This document shows, piece after piece, positions 26,942 to 35,056 of a stretch of 64,000 bases of DNA. Location of the stretch: the NCBI RefSeq assembly GCF_009857445.1, contig NZ_WWCN01000004.1, positions 310,001 to 374,000 of the forward strand, written 5' to 3'. The notes beneath the pieces were generated by a model. That model was given only the letters and a program-made list of their open reading frames with translations, had not been told where the DNA came from and made no database searches. Positions within the stretch are counted from its first letter, which is position 1. Each line of letters starts with the position of its first letter. Both the position numbers and the translations under genes were made by a program. Source of the DNA: Duganella flavida (GTDB taxonomy: Bacteria > Pseudomonadota > Gammaproteobacteria > Burkholderiales > Burkholderiaceae_D).

Positions 26942-28150
26942 CTATTCAAGACCGGTATCCATGACAGGACGTAGCAGCGTTAGTGCCGAAAGTGCGCTAA
27001 CAGCGGCCTCAGGCCGCAAATGGCCATAATTCTTCTCAATCATTCCCACCGATGTACCGCTAATCTGCGCGATGGTTAGCAGATTGTGGCCGGCGAGGAC
27101 CATGTCGGTAATGGTGGAATGACGTAGGGCCATCAAGACTGTTCCGTCTGGCAGGCTGGCTGCGCTAGCGGCTCTACGTAGATGGCGCTTCCAAGACTCT
27201 TTGTCCCAAGGCTCGCCACACTCGCGCACAAATAGCGGTTCGTCAGCGGGGCGGTCACCGGCTATCTCACGTATGAAGTCGGCGAGAGCCTTGGGAAGTT
27301 TGACTTTCCTGTCACGGCCGGCTTTGTCCTTGCCTATCGTGAGAACATCCAGCCTGGATTCGAAACTACCCACCTTCAGGTGAGCCAAGGCACCAGGCCT
27401 AGCCGGCAACTTGGACAATCCCGTTGCAAATCTAGCAAAATCGGCGGCCGAATTGTCGATCAGATCGCATCGCTGTCCCACGTCCAGATATACGTCACGC
27501 GACTTGGCGACGTCCTTGAATGCCTTTAGCGCGTTTATCCATGCCGCATCTGAATCGACCAAGTGCTGGGCGTGCGCTTGGTTGAAGGCGGCGCGTACCG
27601 GTGCCAGATCACGGTTGACGGTATCCAGGGAGCGTGGTTTGGCTTTACCGGCCTTGCCCCGCACCGGGGTATTAATCATGCGTGCGCGCCAGGCTTTGAC
27701 GTCGTCGGCGGTGAGTTCACGAAAAATAATGGACCCAATTGGATCTGGCTCAATCCAATTGCGGTACCGTGCTTGTACTTCGTCTGCAGCGGTATTTCCT
27801 TTTTCGTCGCGAATTTTTTCAACGTAAGCCAGGCAAACGGCTAAGACATTGGGAATGACGTCGTTGGGCTGCCTTTTTTCGCGATGCTGCGGATGCAGCC
27901 AGGATTCTGCCTCTGCTAAGGCGTGATCAAACCGTTGAAAGGCTGGTATTTCTTCAAAGGTGCCAAGCGGTTGAGAGCGCTGCCGATTACCAGCAGTGCG
28001 CCAACGAACCAACCAGCTACCGGCCGATTCATCGGAGATTTTTCGGTAGCCAAGATAGTTTCCGGTTCGGATGCGATGCCAGTAGGGTTCGCGTCGCAGC
28101 CGCAGTTTGGCTCTGGCGCCGACCGTGTCGATTTTGAACTTGGTTGCCAT
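26942..28150 (-). CDS. Tyrosine recombinase / island integrase
   Basis: A 402-residue phage-type site-specific recombinase. The N-terminal arm- and core-binding regions end near residue 200. The catalytic domain has Arg251 in RPGALAHL, Lys near 274-284, Arg343-His344 in ALRHSTITDM and the nucleophile Tyr375 in MIEKNYGHLRP. The first His of the HxxR box is Met here, a variation that also occurs in other integrases of the GTSxxMIEK type. The ATG at 28150 is chosen for the family-like start MATKFKI; its ribosome site is weak. It starts 150 bp from a tRNA 3' fragment, which is the expected attachment site. Confidence 0.9.
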   Translation of the reverse strand: MATKFKIDTVGARAKLRLRREPYWHRIRTGNYLGYRKISDESAGSWLVRWRTAGNRQRSQPLGTFEEIPAFQRFDHALAEAESWLHPQHREKRQPNDVIPNVLAVCLAYVEKIRDEKGNTAADEVQARYRNWIEPDPIGSIIFRELTADDVKAWRARMINTPVRGKAGKAKPRSLDTVNRDLAPVRAAFNQAHAQHLVDSDAAWINALKAFKDVAKSRDVYLDVGQRCDLIDNSAADFARFATGLSKLPARPGALAHLKVGSFESRLDVLTIGKDKAGRDRKVKLPKALADFIREIAGDRPADEPLFVRECGEPWDKESWKRHLRRAASAASLPDGTVLMALRHSTITDMVLAGHNLLTIAQISGTSVGMIEKNYGHLRPEAAVSALSALTLLRPVMDTGLE

Positions 28151-28300
28151 AATGAACGTGATTGCTCTTTGCTGCTGGCAGGGATTGAGTACGAAAAAAG
28201 TACGAAAAACTTTAGCGTAAACTGGCGAATGTGGGCGGACATTAATCAAGCTTTCTCCTATGAGAGCAGTTCCGCAGGGATCCGTGGAGATGCGTTTGCC

Positions 28301-28350
28301 CTGCATTCACACTGCAGGGGTCGCAAGTTCGAAACTTGCACTTCCCACCA
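28301..28350 (+). other. 3' half of tRNA-Val(CAC): probable attachment site
   Basis: From 28301 the sequence folds as the 3' part of a tRNA. The anticodon stem CTGCA/TGCAG encloses TTCACAC (anticodon CAC). A variable region follows, then T-stem GCAAG/CTTGC with loop TTCGAAA, then acceptor strand ACTTCCC, discriminator A and encoded CCA. No matching 5' acceptor (GGGAAGT) or D-arm lies upstream. A fragment next to an integrase is the classic scar of integration into a tRNA 3' end. The intact gene should be at the other end of the island, outside this window. Confidence 0.65.
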
Positions 28351-28355
28351 GAATT

Positions 28356-28658
28356 CTAAAAAGCCTGCGCAAAGTCGCAGGCTTTTGTCATTTTGGCGAC
28401 GGTTGAGGCCTTTTCTGCCAGATCGGCCTTGGTGGCCATTTGCTCCAAGCGCGCCTCTATCCGCGCCGCCAAAGCTCCTGGCGAAAACATGGCCCAATCC
28501 ACTGCTGACCGTTCTGATACAGGCGTGTTAATGGCAATCCGGGCGATCAATGACACGCATTGTTCCCAGTATTCCGGGGTGGTCGCGCCGCTGAAGCTAC
28601 CGCTTTCAAACTTCATCTCTTCGACGACCACAAATGTTGTTTTGGCCGGCTCACCCAT
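28356..28658 (-). CDS. Hypothetical protein ending within the terminator
   Basis: About 100 residues from an ATG at 28658, 20 bp after the LysR stop codon in the same direction. It begins MGEPAKTTFVVVEEMKFESG and has a helical, charged second half (ARIEARLEQMATKADLAEKA). Its last ten codons (to KACDFAQAF) are made from the hairpin of the terminator at 28359-28386. No family is recognised and the ribosome site is poor. The composition looks coding. Confidence 0.45.
   Translation of the reverse strand: MGEPAKTTFVVVEEMKFESGSFSGATTPEYWEQCVSLIARIAINTPVSERSAVDWAMFSPGALAARIEARLEQMATKADLAEKASTVAKMTKACDFAQAF
28359..28386 (+). terminator. Strong intrinsic terminator behind the tRNA fragment
   Basis: AAAAGCCTGCG and CGCAGGCTTTT pair perfectly around the six-base loop CAAAGT, with T and A tracts at the stem ends, so it can act in both directions. 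Standing nine bases past the tRNA CCA, it looks like the original tRNA terminator and marks resident chromosome on the right. Confidence 0.8.
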
Positions 28659-28677
28659 TACGCTGAACAGCAGTCGC

Positions 28678-29613
28678 TTACTCCTTTGATGGGCTCCGCC
28701 CGAAACCGGCAAGCAATTCACGAAGTTGTGGTGCAGCATAGTCAATGAATCGCCGCAGCTTTACCGGCATCCCTTCGCGGGAGAGATATACCAGGTGAAC
28801 CGGAATTGGATCTACTTCGAACTCTTGCAAAATGTACTTGAGCTTCCCCGCGCTTACGGCGTCATGCACATCGTGTTCGAGGATGAACGTCACACCAATT
28901 CCGGCAATTGCAGCATCAACTGCCGCGTCCGGTGACGAAACGAGCAACCTCGGTACGTCGGCAACGGTCGATGTTTGCCCAGTATCCTGGCTACGATAGC
29001 GCCATGGCGACAGGCTGGGACTATCGAATACAACGCAAGGTAAACCGTGCAAGTCTTCCGGCGTCTCGGGCTGGCCGTATTTATCCAGAAAAGCCGGACT
29101 GGCTACCGTCACCACGCGTAGTGCTCCGACTCGAACAGCAACCAGACTGCTATCACGCAGACGTCCAACACGAACTGCTACGTCGGCGTGTGCATCGACC
29201 AGATCAATAACCCGGTCGGACTGCACCAGCCGTATGCGAATCTCAGGATATAGGGCGAGAAATTGGTTAATGACCGGCAGCACTCGCAGGCGTGCGACCT
29301 GCACCGGTGAGGTGACGACTAGCTCTCCGCGCGGGGTAGTGAACTCACCGGCAGCACGCCGCTCCAATTCATCCACATCTTCAAGAATACGCTTTGCGGT
29401 GGCGACGTATTCAGTGCCCGCATCGGTCAACGCGAGCTTCCGGGTGGTCCTGATGATCAGCCGCGTGCCCACTAGCGCTTCAAGATCATTGACGTTCCGG
29501 GTGAGCGTGGCAACCGGTATGCCCAATTTTCTGGCAGCGGCCGACAAGCTACCTTCTTCAATGGAGGAAACCAGCATTGCCATCGCTTCTAGTCGGTCCA
29601 CGTCACTCACCAC
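28678..29613 (-). CDS. LysR-family transcriptional regulator
   Basis: A regulator of about 310 residues. The winged HTH is DRLEAMAMLVSSIEEGSLSA to LGIPVATLTRNVNDLEALVG, followed by the linker helix and a substrate-binding domain (GELVVTSPVQVARLRVLPVI). It belongs to the CrgA/DmlR-like group. All plausible starts are GTG; a start at 29601 would give the typical MDRLEAM opening, while the one used here adds four residues. It lies 30 bp behind the SDR gene in the same direction, so it probably regulates that gene and itself from the shared promoter. Confidence 0.88.
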   Translation of the reverse strand: MVSDVDRLEAMAMLVSSIEEGSLSAAARKLGIPVATLTRNVNDLEALVGTRLIIRTTRKLALTDAGTEYVATAKRILEDVDELERRAAGEFTTPRGELVVTSPVQVARLRVLPVINQFLALYPEIRIRLVQSDRVIDLVDAHADVAVRVGRLRDSSLVAVRVGALRVVTVASPAFLDKYGQPETPEDLHGLPCVVFDSPSLSPWRYRSQDTGQTSTVADVPRLLVSSPDAAVDAAIAGIGVTFILEHDVHDAVSAGKLKYILQEFEVDPIPVHLVYLSREGMPVKLRRFIDYAAPQLRELLAGFGRSPSKE

Positions 29614-29643
29614 AAAAAAAATGCGACGTATCGTCGCTGCATA

Positions 29644-30396
29644 TTAGAACTGGGTCAGGCCACCATCAACCACCATTTCAGTTCCGGTGGTGTAGGAGGA
29701 GTCGTCGCTTGCCAGGAACAGCGCTGTTTTGGCCAGTTCGACCGGGTCACCGAAACGCTTTAGCGCGACCTTATCGGTAATGCCGGCAGCCACCTGGGCC
29801 AGTACGTCGTCAGGCAGGCCGATCTTACTATAGAACGGCGTCGCAATCGCCCCTGGGCTGACCGCATTCACGCGGATGCCGCGTGGCGCCAATTCGGCAC
29901 CCAGTGTACGTACCAGGGAACGCGTGGCGGCTTTGGCGGCGGCCAGAATCGACAGGCCAGGATAGCCGATCGTGTTCAGGAAGGAGGTCGTCACGATGAC
30001 GCTACCGCCCGTATTCATCAGGGCTGCTGTTTTCTGGATCGTGAAGAACGTGCCGGTGAAATTCAACGCGAGGTTGTCGTTGATGTACTCCTCGGTAACC
30101 GCATCGAGAGACGCAACCGTGCTGGCGCCGGCATTGGCAAACACCACGTCGATGTGACCATACTTGGTACGAGTTTCTTCGACAGCACGTTCGATGTCAG
30201 CCACTTTGCGGATGTCGGCCTGGATCAGCAGCGCTTTGCCGCTGAGCGCCTTGCCTGCCTCGATCAGACGTTCAGTACTCGAACCAACCAGCACCACATG
30301 GGCACCTTCTGCCTGGAACAGCTTTGCGGTTTCCAGTCCGATACCTGACGTGCCGCCAGTAATGAATGCCACTTTGCCATGAAGTTTCGTCATCAT
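29644..30396 (-). CDS. Short-chain dehydrogenase-fold protein with an altered active site
   Basis: A 250-residue classical SDR-like protein. The cofactor motif TGGTSGIG and the NAG motif (FANAGAS) are present, as is Ser138 in VTTSFLN. In the YxxxK box the Tyr is Leu151 (SILAAAKAAT, Lys155 kept). The C-terminus ends GTEMVVDGGLTQF as usual. Without the catalytic Tyr, ordinary ketone/alcohol chemistry is doubtful. AAAGGA precedes two adjacent ATGs (30396 and 30393). It is the first gene of a unit with the LysR regulator, with an inverted repeat 32 bp upstream. Confidence 0.85.
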   Translation of the reverse strand: MMTKLHGKVAFITGGTSGIGLETAKLFQAEGAHVVLVGSSTERLIEAGKALSGKALLIQADIRKVADIERAVEETRTKYGHIDVVFANAGASTVASLDAVTEEYINDNLALNFTGTFFTIQKTAALMNTGGSVIVTTSFLNTIGYPGLSILAAAKAATRSLVRTLGAELAPRGIRVNAVSPGAIATPFYSKIGLPDDVLAQVAAGITDKVALKRFGDPVELAKTALFLASDDSSYTTGTEMVVDGGLTQF

Positions 30397-30427
30397 GTTT
30401 TCCTTTGAATGAGTCAAAATAATTGAG

Positions 30428-30443
30428 TTGTATCGCAATACAA
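30428..30443. promoter_or_regulatory. Inverted repeat upstream of the SDR gene
   Basis: TTGTAT-CGCA-ATACAA is a perfect 6+4+6 repeat 32 bp before the SDR start, and a partial copy (TTGATACAA) lies about 25 bp further upstream. Spacing and position suit a binding site for the LysR regulator encoded downstream. That assignment is inference. Confidence 0.45.
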
Positions 30444-30521
30444 GAACTGGTCGTCGCTTGTTTTGCTTGATACAAATCTTAGATCTCATCAAATTTTTTC
30501 GGAATTGGCTAAATCCGAGCA

Positions 30522-30548
30522 GCATTTAATCAAAAAATGATTAAATGC
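30522..30548. repeat. Perfect 11-bp AT-rich inverted repeat
   Basis: GCATTTAATCA and TGATTAAATGC flank five A residues. It lies between the end of the 13-gene operon and the SDR promoter. With so few GC pairs it is more likely a protein-binding site than a terminator, though it also stands where one would expect the operon to end. Confidence 0.45.
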
Positions 30549-30579
30549 ATAGCTTGAAAACGTGATCGCGCGGGATTAT

Positions 30580-31515
30580 TCAGCCACTTGTTTGCAGCGC
30601 TGCCACAATCAACTGGTCGACGCCATCATCGTGGCGAAAGCCGGCGGCTAGGGCGGCGGGCGTGTGCAGTGGCGGCATGCGGCCGAACAGGGCTTCGATG
30701 CGCTCGTCCGGCGAAAAGCTGATTAACTCGCGGCGCTGCGGGCCGTAACGCCAGGTCAGTGCGTCCAGCACTTCACGTATGCTCAGGTGCAGTACCGGTA
30801 GCTGCCAGACACGGGCCGATGGCGCGGCGGCGGTAGACATGGTGGCTGCATGCAGCAGGTTGTCGACGCAGCAGCGCAACGACATCCACCAGGCAGTGGC
30901 CTTCTGCCCGACCGGGCAAACGTAGGGCTGGCCTGCGGCGATCCTGTGCATTACGAGGCTCATAAAGGCCGAGCCGTGGCCGGACTCCGACGGCGGCCGC
31001 GCGACGATGCCGGGCAGGCGCAAACTTACTGCATCCAGCGTGCCTCGCCGGCTCAGGTCCGCCAGTTCGATTTCCGCCATCAGCTTGTGTGCACCGTAGC
31101 TCAGGGCAGGGCGCGCCGGCTGGTCTTCATGCACTGCCTCTGTCCCCAGCGCGCCATATACCGCGACCGAGCTGGCAAACACCAGCCGAACAGGGCGCGG
31201 CCGGGCCGCCAGCCGGTGCGCCAGTGCTATCGTGGCTTGTAAATTGACCTGGTAGCCCAGCGCAGGTTCGCGCTCGGCCAGCGCGCCGGGTACGCTGGCC
31301 AGGTGAAATACTGTATCGACAGGGATCTTCAGTGCCGCATCCAATACGGCCGCATCGCCAAACGAACCCTCTATGCAGCGCACGCGTGGATCAAGCGGCT
31401 GGTTGTCGAATTTCTGATCGATTAGCGTAAGCGTGTGGTCGGACTGTGCGAGCAGGCGCTTGACCAGCCCCTGGCCCACGAATCCGTTGGCGCCGGTGAT
31501 GACGATGTGGCTCAT
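30580..31515 (-). CDS. NAD-dependent epimerase/dehydratase (DenD-like)
   Basis: A 311-residue extended SDR. The NAD motif is ITGANGFVGQG, followed by FHLASVPG, the Ser in LVFASSVAVYG and the catalytic pair in SYGAHKLMAE (Tyr and Lys present). The pattern resembles D-erythronate dehydrogenases and related sugar-acid dehydrogenases. It is the last gene of the leftward catabolic operon, and its ATG overlaps the stop of the preceding hydrolase gene by four bases. It may act on a sugar-acid or hydroxy-acid fragment from the pathway; the actual substrate is unknown. Confidence 0.85.
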   Translation of the reverse strand: MSHIVITGANGFVGQGLVKRLLAQSDHTLTLIDQKFDNQPLDPRVRCIEGSFGDAAVLDAALKIPVDTVFHLASVPGALAEREPALGYQVNLQATIALAHRLAARPRPVRLVFASSVAVYGALGTEAVHEDQPARPALSYGAHKLMAEIELADLSRRGTLDAVSLRLPGIVARPPSESGHGSAFMSLVMHRIAAGQPYVCPVGQKATAWWMSLRCCVDNLLHAATMSTAAAPSARVWQLPVLHLSIREVLDALTWRYGPQRRELISFSPDERIEALFGRMPPLHTPAALAAGFRHDDGVDQLIVAALQTSG

Positions 31516-32489
31516 GCTTGCACAACCTGTTGTTCGATGACGCCGAACGGGCCGTCGTCCGTGCCCGGCAAGCGCGCTTGCATGCGCACGCGGTCGCCGA
31601 AGCGCATAAAGCCGGTGCGGGCGTCGCCGTAGTCGATCATCTCAATCACGCGCCGTTCGGCGATGCAGGCCGATCCCACTTCGCGGCTGGTGTTCGATAC
31701 CGTGCCGGTGCCGATAATGGTGCCGGCCGACAGCCGGCGCGTGCGCGCCGCATGGGCGATCAAGTCGCCGAAGCCAAAGCTCATTTGGCCGCCATGCGGA
31801 TGGCCGAAGTGCGCGCCATTCCATTCCACGTGCAGCTCAAGGTGTACACGGCCGTCGCGCCACGCATCGCCCAGTTCATCGGGCGTGACGGCGATAGGCG
31901 CGAAGCTGGTCGATGGCTTGGCTTGCAGGAAGCCGAAGCCGCTGCGCATTTCGCGCGGGCCCATCGCGCGCAGGCTCCAGTCGTTGAGCTGCACCAGCAG
32001 GCGCACTTGATTCAGTGCCTGCTGTGGCGTGCTGCCCATGGCGACGTGGTCGAGGATAACGCCAAATTCACCTTCGAAGTCGATGCCGTCGGCTTCACTT
32101 GGCAGCGGCACGTCGTCGTACGGGCCGAGGAAGTCGTCACTGGCGCCCTGGTACATCAACGGGATGCGTTCGAGGTCGGGAATTGGCGGCGTCTTGAAGG
32201 CTTGCTCCATCAAGTTGGCGTGATTGAGGAAGGCCGAACCATCGCACCACTGGGGGCTGCGCGGCAGTGGCGCGGTGCACAGGAAGGGATTGAACGGCTG
32301 GCCAGCGGTGACGCCGCTATTCAGCTTGTCGTACAGCTGGCGCAGTGGTTCTTCCACCTCGGCCCAGTGCTGGACCGCGTGGAGCAACGATGGTGCGATG
32401 CTGCTGGCGTCAACGCAGCGGGTCAGGTCGCGGCAGACGATCAGCAGGCGGCCGTCGAGGGTTTGGTCTTTCAGGGTAGCGAATTTCAT
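31512..32489 (-). CDS. Fumarylacetoacetate-hydrolase-family enzyme
   Basis: A 325-residue member of the FAH family: N-terminal domain, then the catalytic fold with DFEGEFGVILD (metal-binding acidic residues), QLNDWSLRAMGPREM, FLQAKPSTSFAP, and the end segment GTIIGTGTVSNTSREVGSAC. These enzymes hydrolyse or decarboxylate diketo acids formed after aromatic ring cleavage, using Mg or Mn. The ATG at 32489 replaces a longer frame lacking a ribosome site. Its place behind an extradiol dioxygenase and a C-C-type hydrolase supports a role late in ring degradation. Confidence 0.88.
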   Translation of the reverse strand: MKFATLKDQTLDGRLLIVCRDLTRCVDASSIAPSLLHAVQHWAEVEEPLRQLYDKLNSGVTAGQPFNPFLCTAPLPRSPQWCDGSAFLNHANLMEQAFKTPPIPDLERIPLMYQGASDDFLGPYDDVPLPSEADGIDFEGEFGVILDHVAMGSTPQQALNQVRLLVQLNDWSLRAMGPREMRSGFGFLQAKPSTSFAPIAVTPDELGDAWRDGRVHLELHVEWNGAHFGHPHGGQMSFGFGDLIAHAARTRRLSAGTIIGTGTVSNTSREVGSACIAERRVIEMIDYGDARTGFMRFGDRVRMQARLPGTDDGPFGVIEQQVVQA

Positions 32490-32511
32490 GGTGTGCTTTC
32501 TATCCAGGTTA

Positions 32512-33288
32512 TCAATTGCCGTCGCTGATGGTGGTGCCACCGTCAACCACCAGCGTCTGGCCGGTGATGAAGGCGCCAGCGGCGCTGGCCAGCATGACGG
32601 CCACGCCGGCGATTTCGTGCGGTTCGCCGGGACGGCGCAACGGTGTTTGCGCCATGCGGCGCGTCATGAAGGTTTGGTCGGCCAGCAGGCTGGCCGCCAA
32701 CGGCGTCCGTATCAGACCGGGAGCGATGGCATTCACGCGGACATTGCGCGGCCCCCATTCAACGGCGAGGTTGCGTGCCAGCTGTGCCAGTGCAGCCTTG
32801 GACAGGCCATACAAGCCGATAGCCTTATTCCCGCGCAGGCCTGCGATGCTGGACATGAGGATTACGCTACCGCCGCCGCATTCGGCCATCGCCGGCATCA
32901 GCAAGGCGCTGAGGGTGGCGGCGCTGCGCAGGTTAATGTCCATGACGGTGTTCCACTGCTGCGGGCTGACTGCATCCAGCGGGCCGGCAGGGCCCTGAAT
33001 GCCGGCGTTACAGACCAGGACATCGATCTGCCCGTGATGTTGCAGGGCGCTTGCAGCCAGCTGGCGGACGTCGTCCTGCTGCGACAGGTCGCAAGGCAGC
33101 GTGTCGGCGTGATGGCCGTGGGCGCGCAGCAGGCTTGCCAGCGCTTCGCAATCGGCGGCGTTGTGGTCGGACAGCAGCAGGGTGGCGCCATGGGCGGCCA
33201 TGGCCTGCGCGATTGCGACGCCAAGGCCGCCGGTGGCGCCGGTCAGTAGTACCACACGGCCGCGCAGGTCGAACAAGGGCTGCATCAT
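32512..33288 (-). CDS. Short-chain dehydrogenase/reductase
   Basis: A 258-residue classical SDR with a complete active site: LTGATGGLG, CNAGIQG, Ser in LMSSIAG and Tyr-Lys in LYGLSKAAL. The last residues GQTLVVDGGTTISDG are typical. It oxidises or reduces a pathway alcohol or ketone with NAD(P). Its start overlaps the stop of the cupin gene (ATGATG at 33288), so it is translationally coupled. Either of two adjacent ATGs may be used. Confidence 0.9.
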   Translation of the reverse strand: MMQPLFDLRGRVVLLTGATGGLGVAIAQAMAAHGATLLLSDHNAADCEALASLLRAHGHHADTLPCDLSQQDDVRQLAASALQHHGQIDVLVCNAGIQGPAGPLDAVSPQQWNTVMDINLRSAATLSALLMPAMAECGGGSVILMSSIAGLRGNKAIGLYGLSKAALAQLARNLAVEWGPRNVRVNAIAPGLIRTPLAASLLADQTFMTRRMAQTPLRRPGEPHEIAGVAVMLASAAGAFITGQTLVVDGGTTISDGN

Positions 33289-33866
33289 GCGCGCTGCTTC
33301 AATGCAGCGGCGACGGCCGGGTCGTAGGCGCCATCAATCAGTACGAACAGCATGCGGCATGGCGCGTTGGAGCGGTTGGCCCAGGCATGGTTGGTACCGC
33401 GTTGGACCACCACGCTGCCCGGTTTGAGCTGGACTTCCGAATCATCCAGCACCAGTGTCAGTTCACCTTCGATGACGATGCCGTAATCGATCGACTCGGT
33501 GCGGTGCATCAGCGGATGCGGCGAGTTGGCTTTGACGGTGGAGGCGGCGGCGTCGCCAATTTCGCTGAAGGCGTCCTGCATGCGGCTAGCGCCATGGGCC
33601 AGGTATTCTTCGGTGTCGGGCGGGATGTCGACAAAGCGAATGCGGGTGCCGTGCTTTGGCGGCGGCAGCACCAGCGGCCCGGTGCTCGGATCGGCTGCGT
33701 TGCTGACCACTGCCGGTGTGGCGGCGGTACTCCAAACTTCATGGAATACGGTGCCTGGAATCGCCGCCAGTTCGATCACGGTGGGCAGTGGGCCCTCGGC
33801 GGTGACGATGGCTTTGCCGTCGGCGTCATGGCCGGTGACGACGCGGTGGATGGAAGGGAAACTCAT
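33285..33866 (-). CDS. Cupin-domain protein
   Basis: A 193-residue single-domain cupin. The first motif is in HPLMHRTESIDYGIVIEGE and the second in PGSVVVQRGTNHAWANRS. It could be a metal-dependent dioxygenase or isomerase, or a non-catalytic binder. The N-terminal 100 residues are a beta-rich extension common in a group of pathway-linked cupins. Translation begins at an ATG that overlaps the stop of the transporter gene and has AAGGAG within that gene's end. Confidence 0.82.
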   Translation of the reverse strand: MSFPSIHRVVTGHDADGKAIVTAEGPLPTVIELAAIPGTVFHEVWSTAATPAVVSNAADPSTGPLVLPPPKHGTRIRFVDIPPDTEEYLAHGASRMQDAFSEIGDAAASTVKANSPHPLMHRTESIDYGIVIEGELTLVLDDSEVQLKPGSVVVQRGTNHAWANRSNAPCRMLFVLIDGAYDPAVAAALKQRA

Positions 33867-35041
33867 TGCAAACTCCTTAAGGTATATCGTTGGCCGGCGC
33901 GGGCGAAGCAGACCACGGCGATGGTGGCGATAATCATGGCGGCGGTGCCCAGCATGGCGTAGCCGGCGTGCTGCACCAGCGTGCCGCCTAGCACAGGCCC
34001 GATAGCAGCTCCCACCATCAGCATGGCCGGGGTGGCGCTCAGTGCGCGGCCGCCGGGATCCAGTTGCGCCACCAGGCCGAAGGCGAAGGTGTGGGTGAAG
34101 ATCATGACGGCGGCGAAGACTGCGGCGGCGCCGGCATAGCTGGCGTAGGTGCTACCGTGGGAGATGGTCAGCGCGAGAAACGCCTGCGCCACCGGGCCGG
34201 CCAACACCACGTAGCGCGCTGGCCAGCGTTTTTCCAGCAGTGCTGCCAGCGGGGCGGGGAACAGGTTGACGATGCCAAGGGCGATCAGGACCCCGGTGAC
34301 GGCACTGGCACTGTAGCCGCGATCCGCGCCGATGCGTTCCAGGAAGCTGAACATCATTGCCTGCACCAATCCCATGCAGCCGATGCCCAGCGCCGCGAAC
34401 CACACCGCGCTGCTGATTGGCTGCGTGGCCGCAGCCCCGGCGCCGGCGCGTGGGTCAGCTGCGGCTTGTGGGCGTGCGCTGCGACGCGGGAACAGCAGGG
34501 CGCTGCTGACGGAAGCTGCCAGCATGATGATGGCCAACGCGATGAACAATGCCGGTCCGCCGTTGGCTGCGACGATCTCCGGCAGTGCGCCGAGGAAGAT
34601 GATGGCAAACACGCCCAGCGCCATGCCGCACAGGGCGAACATGCGGTGTGGATTGGCGCTTTGGCCTACCGTGCCGTGCGTGACGCTCAAGGCGCTGCCC
34701 GCTGCCATGCCAGCCAGCAGATGCAGGCCGGCCATCGCCGCGTAGTCACTGGTGGCAGCCACGCCGCCAAACGCCAGCGCGGCCACCGCGAAACCTCCTG
34801 CGGCCACGGCCCGTGTTCGCAGTCGCTGGAAGCGCGGCGCGCAGAACAAGCTGCTGCCGACTGCGCCCATCAGGAACAGCGTCACCAGCGTGCCAGCCTG
34901 CTGTGGCGGCAGGCCATAGCGGGCGATCAGTGCACCCATCCATACCGGCAGTGCCACCAGGTCGACCATGCCGGCACAGTGGGCCACCATCAGCGCGATG
35001 CGTCCGCGCCAGTTCTCGCTACTGGAATCGTGATTGCGCAT
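33863..35041 (-). CDS. MFS transporter within the catabolic operon
   Basis: A 392-residue membrane protein with about 12 hydrophobic helices in two halves and a polar central loop near residues 190-205 (ARPQAAADPRAGAGAAA). No family subtype is evident from the motifs. Being encoded between the FAD monooxygenase and the cupin, it probably imports the pathway substrate or exports a product. Its stop overlaps the start of the cupin gene by four bases. Confidence 0.85.
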   Translation of the reverse strand: MRNHDSSSENWRGRIALMVAHCAGMVDLVALPVWMGALIARYGLPPQQAGTLVTLFLMGAVGSSLFCAPRFQRLRTRAVAAGGFAVAALAFGGVAATSDYAAMAGLHLLAGMAAGSALSVTHGTVGQSANPHRMFALCGMALGVFAIIFLGALPEIVAANGGPALFIALAIIMLAASVSSALLFPRRSARPQAAADPRAGAGAAATQPISSAVWFAALGIGCMGLVQAMMFSFLERIGADRGYSASAVTGVLIALGIVNLFPAPLAALLEKRWPARYVVLAGPVAQAFLALTISHGSTYASYAGAAAVFAAVMIFTHTFAFGLVAQLDPGGRALSATPAMLMVGAAIGPVLGGTLVQHAGYAMLGTAAMIIATIAVVCFARAGQRYTLRSLQ

Positions 35042-35056
35042 GACGTGCTCCCGGAA

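Noticed and set aside
28258..28497. Leftward frame reading through the tRNA fragment (phrase EVQVSNLRPLQCE)
   Set aside because: This phrase is a known false translation of tRNA sequence; the frame covers the tRNA fragment and terminator and has no independent support.
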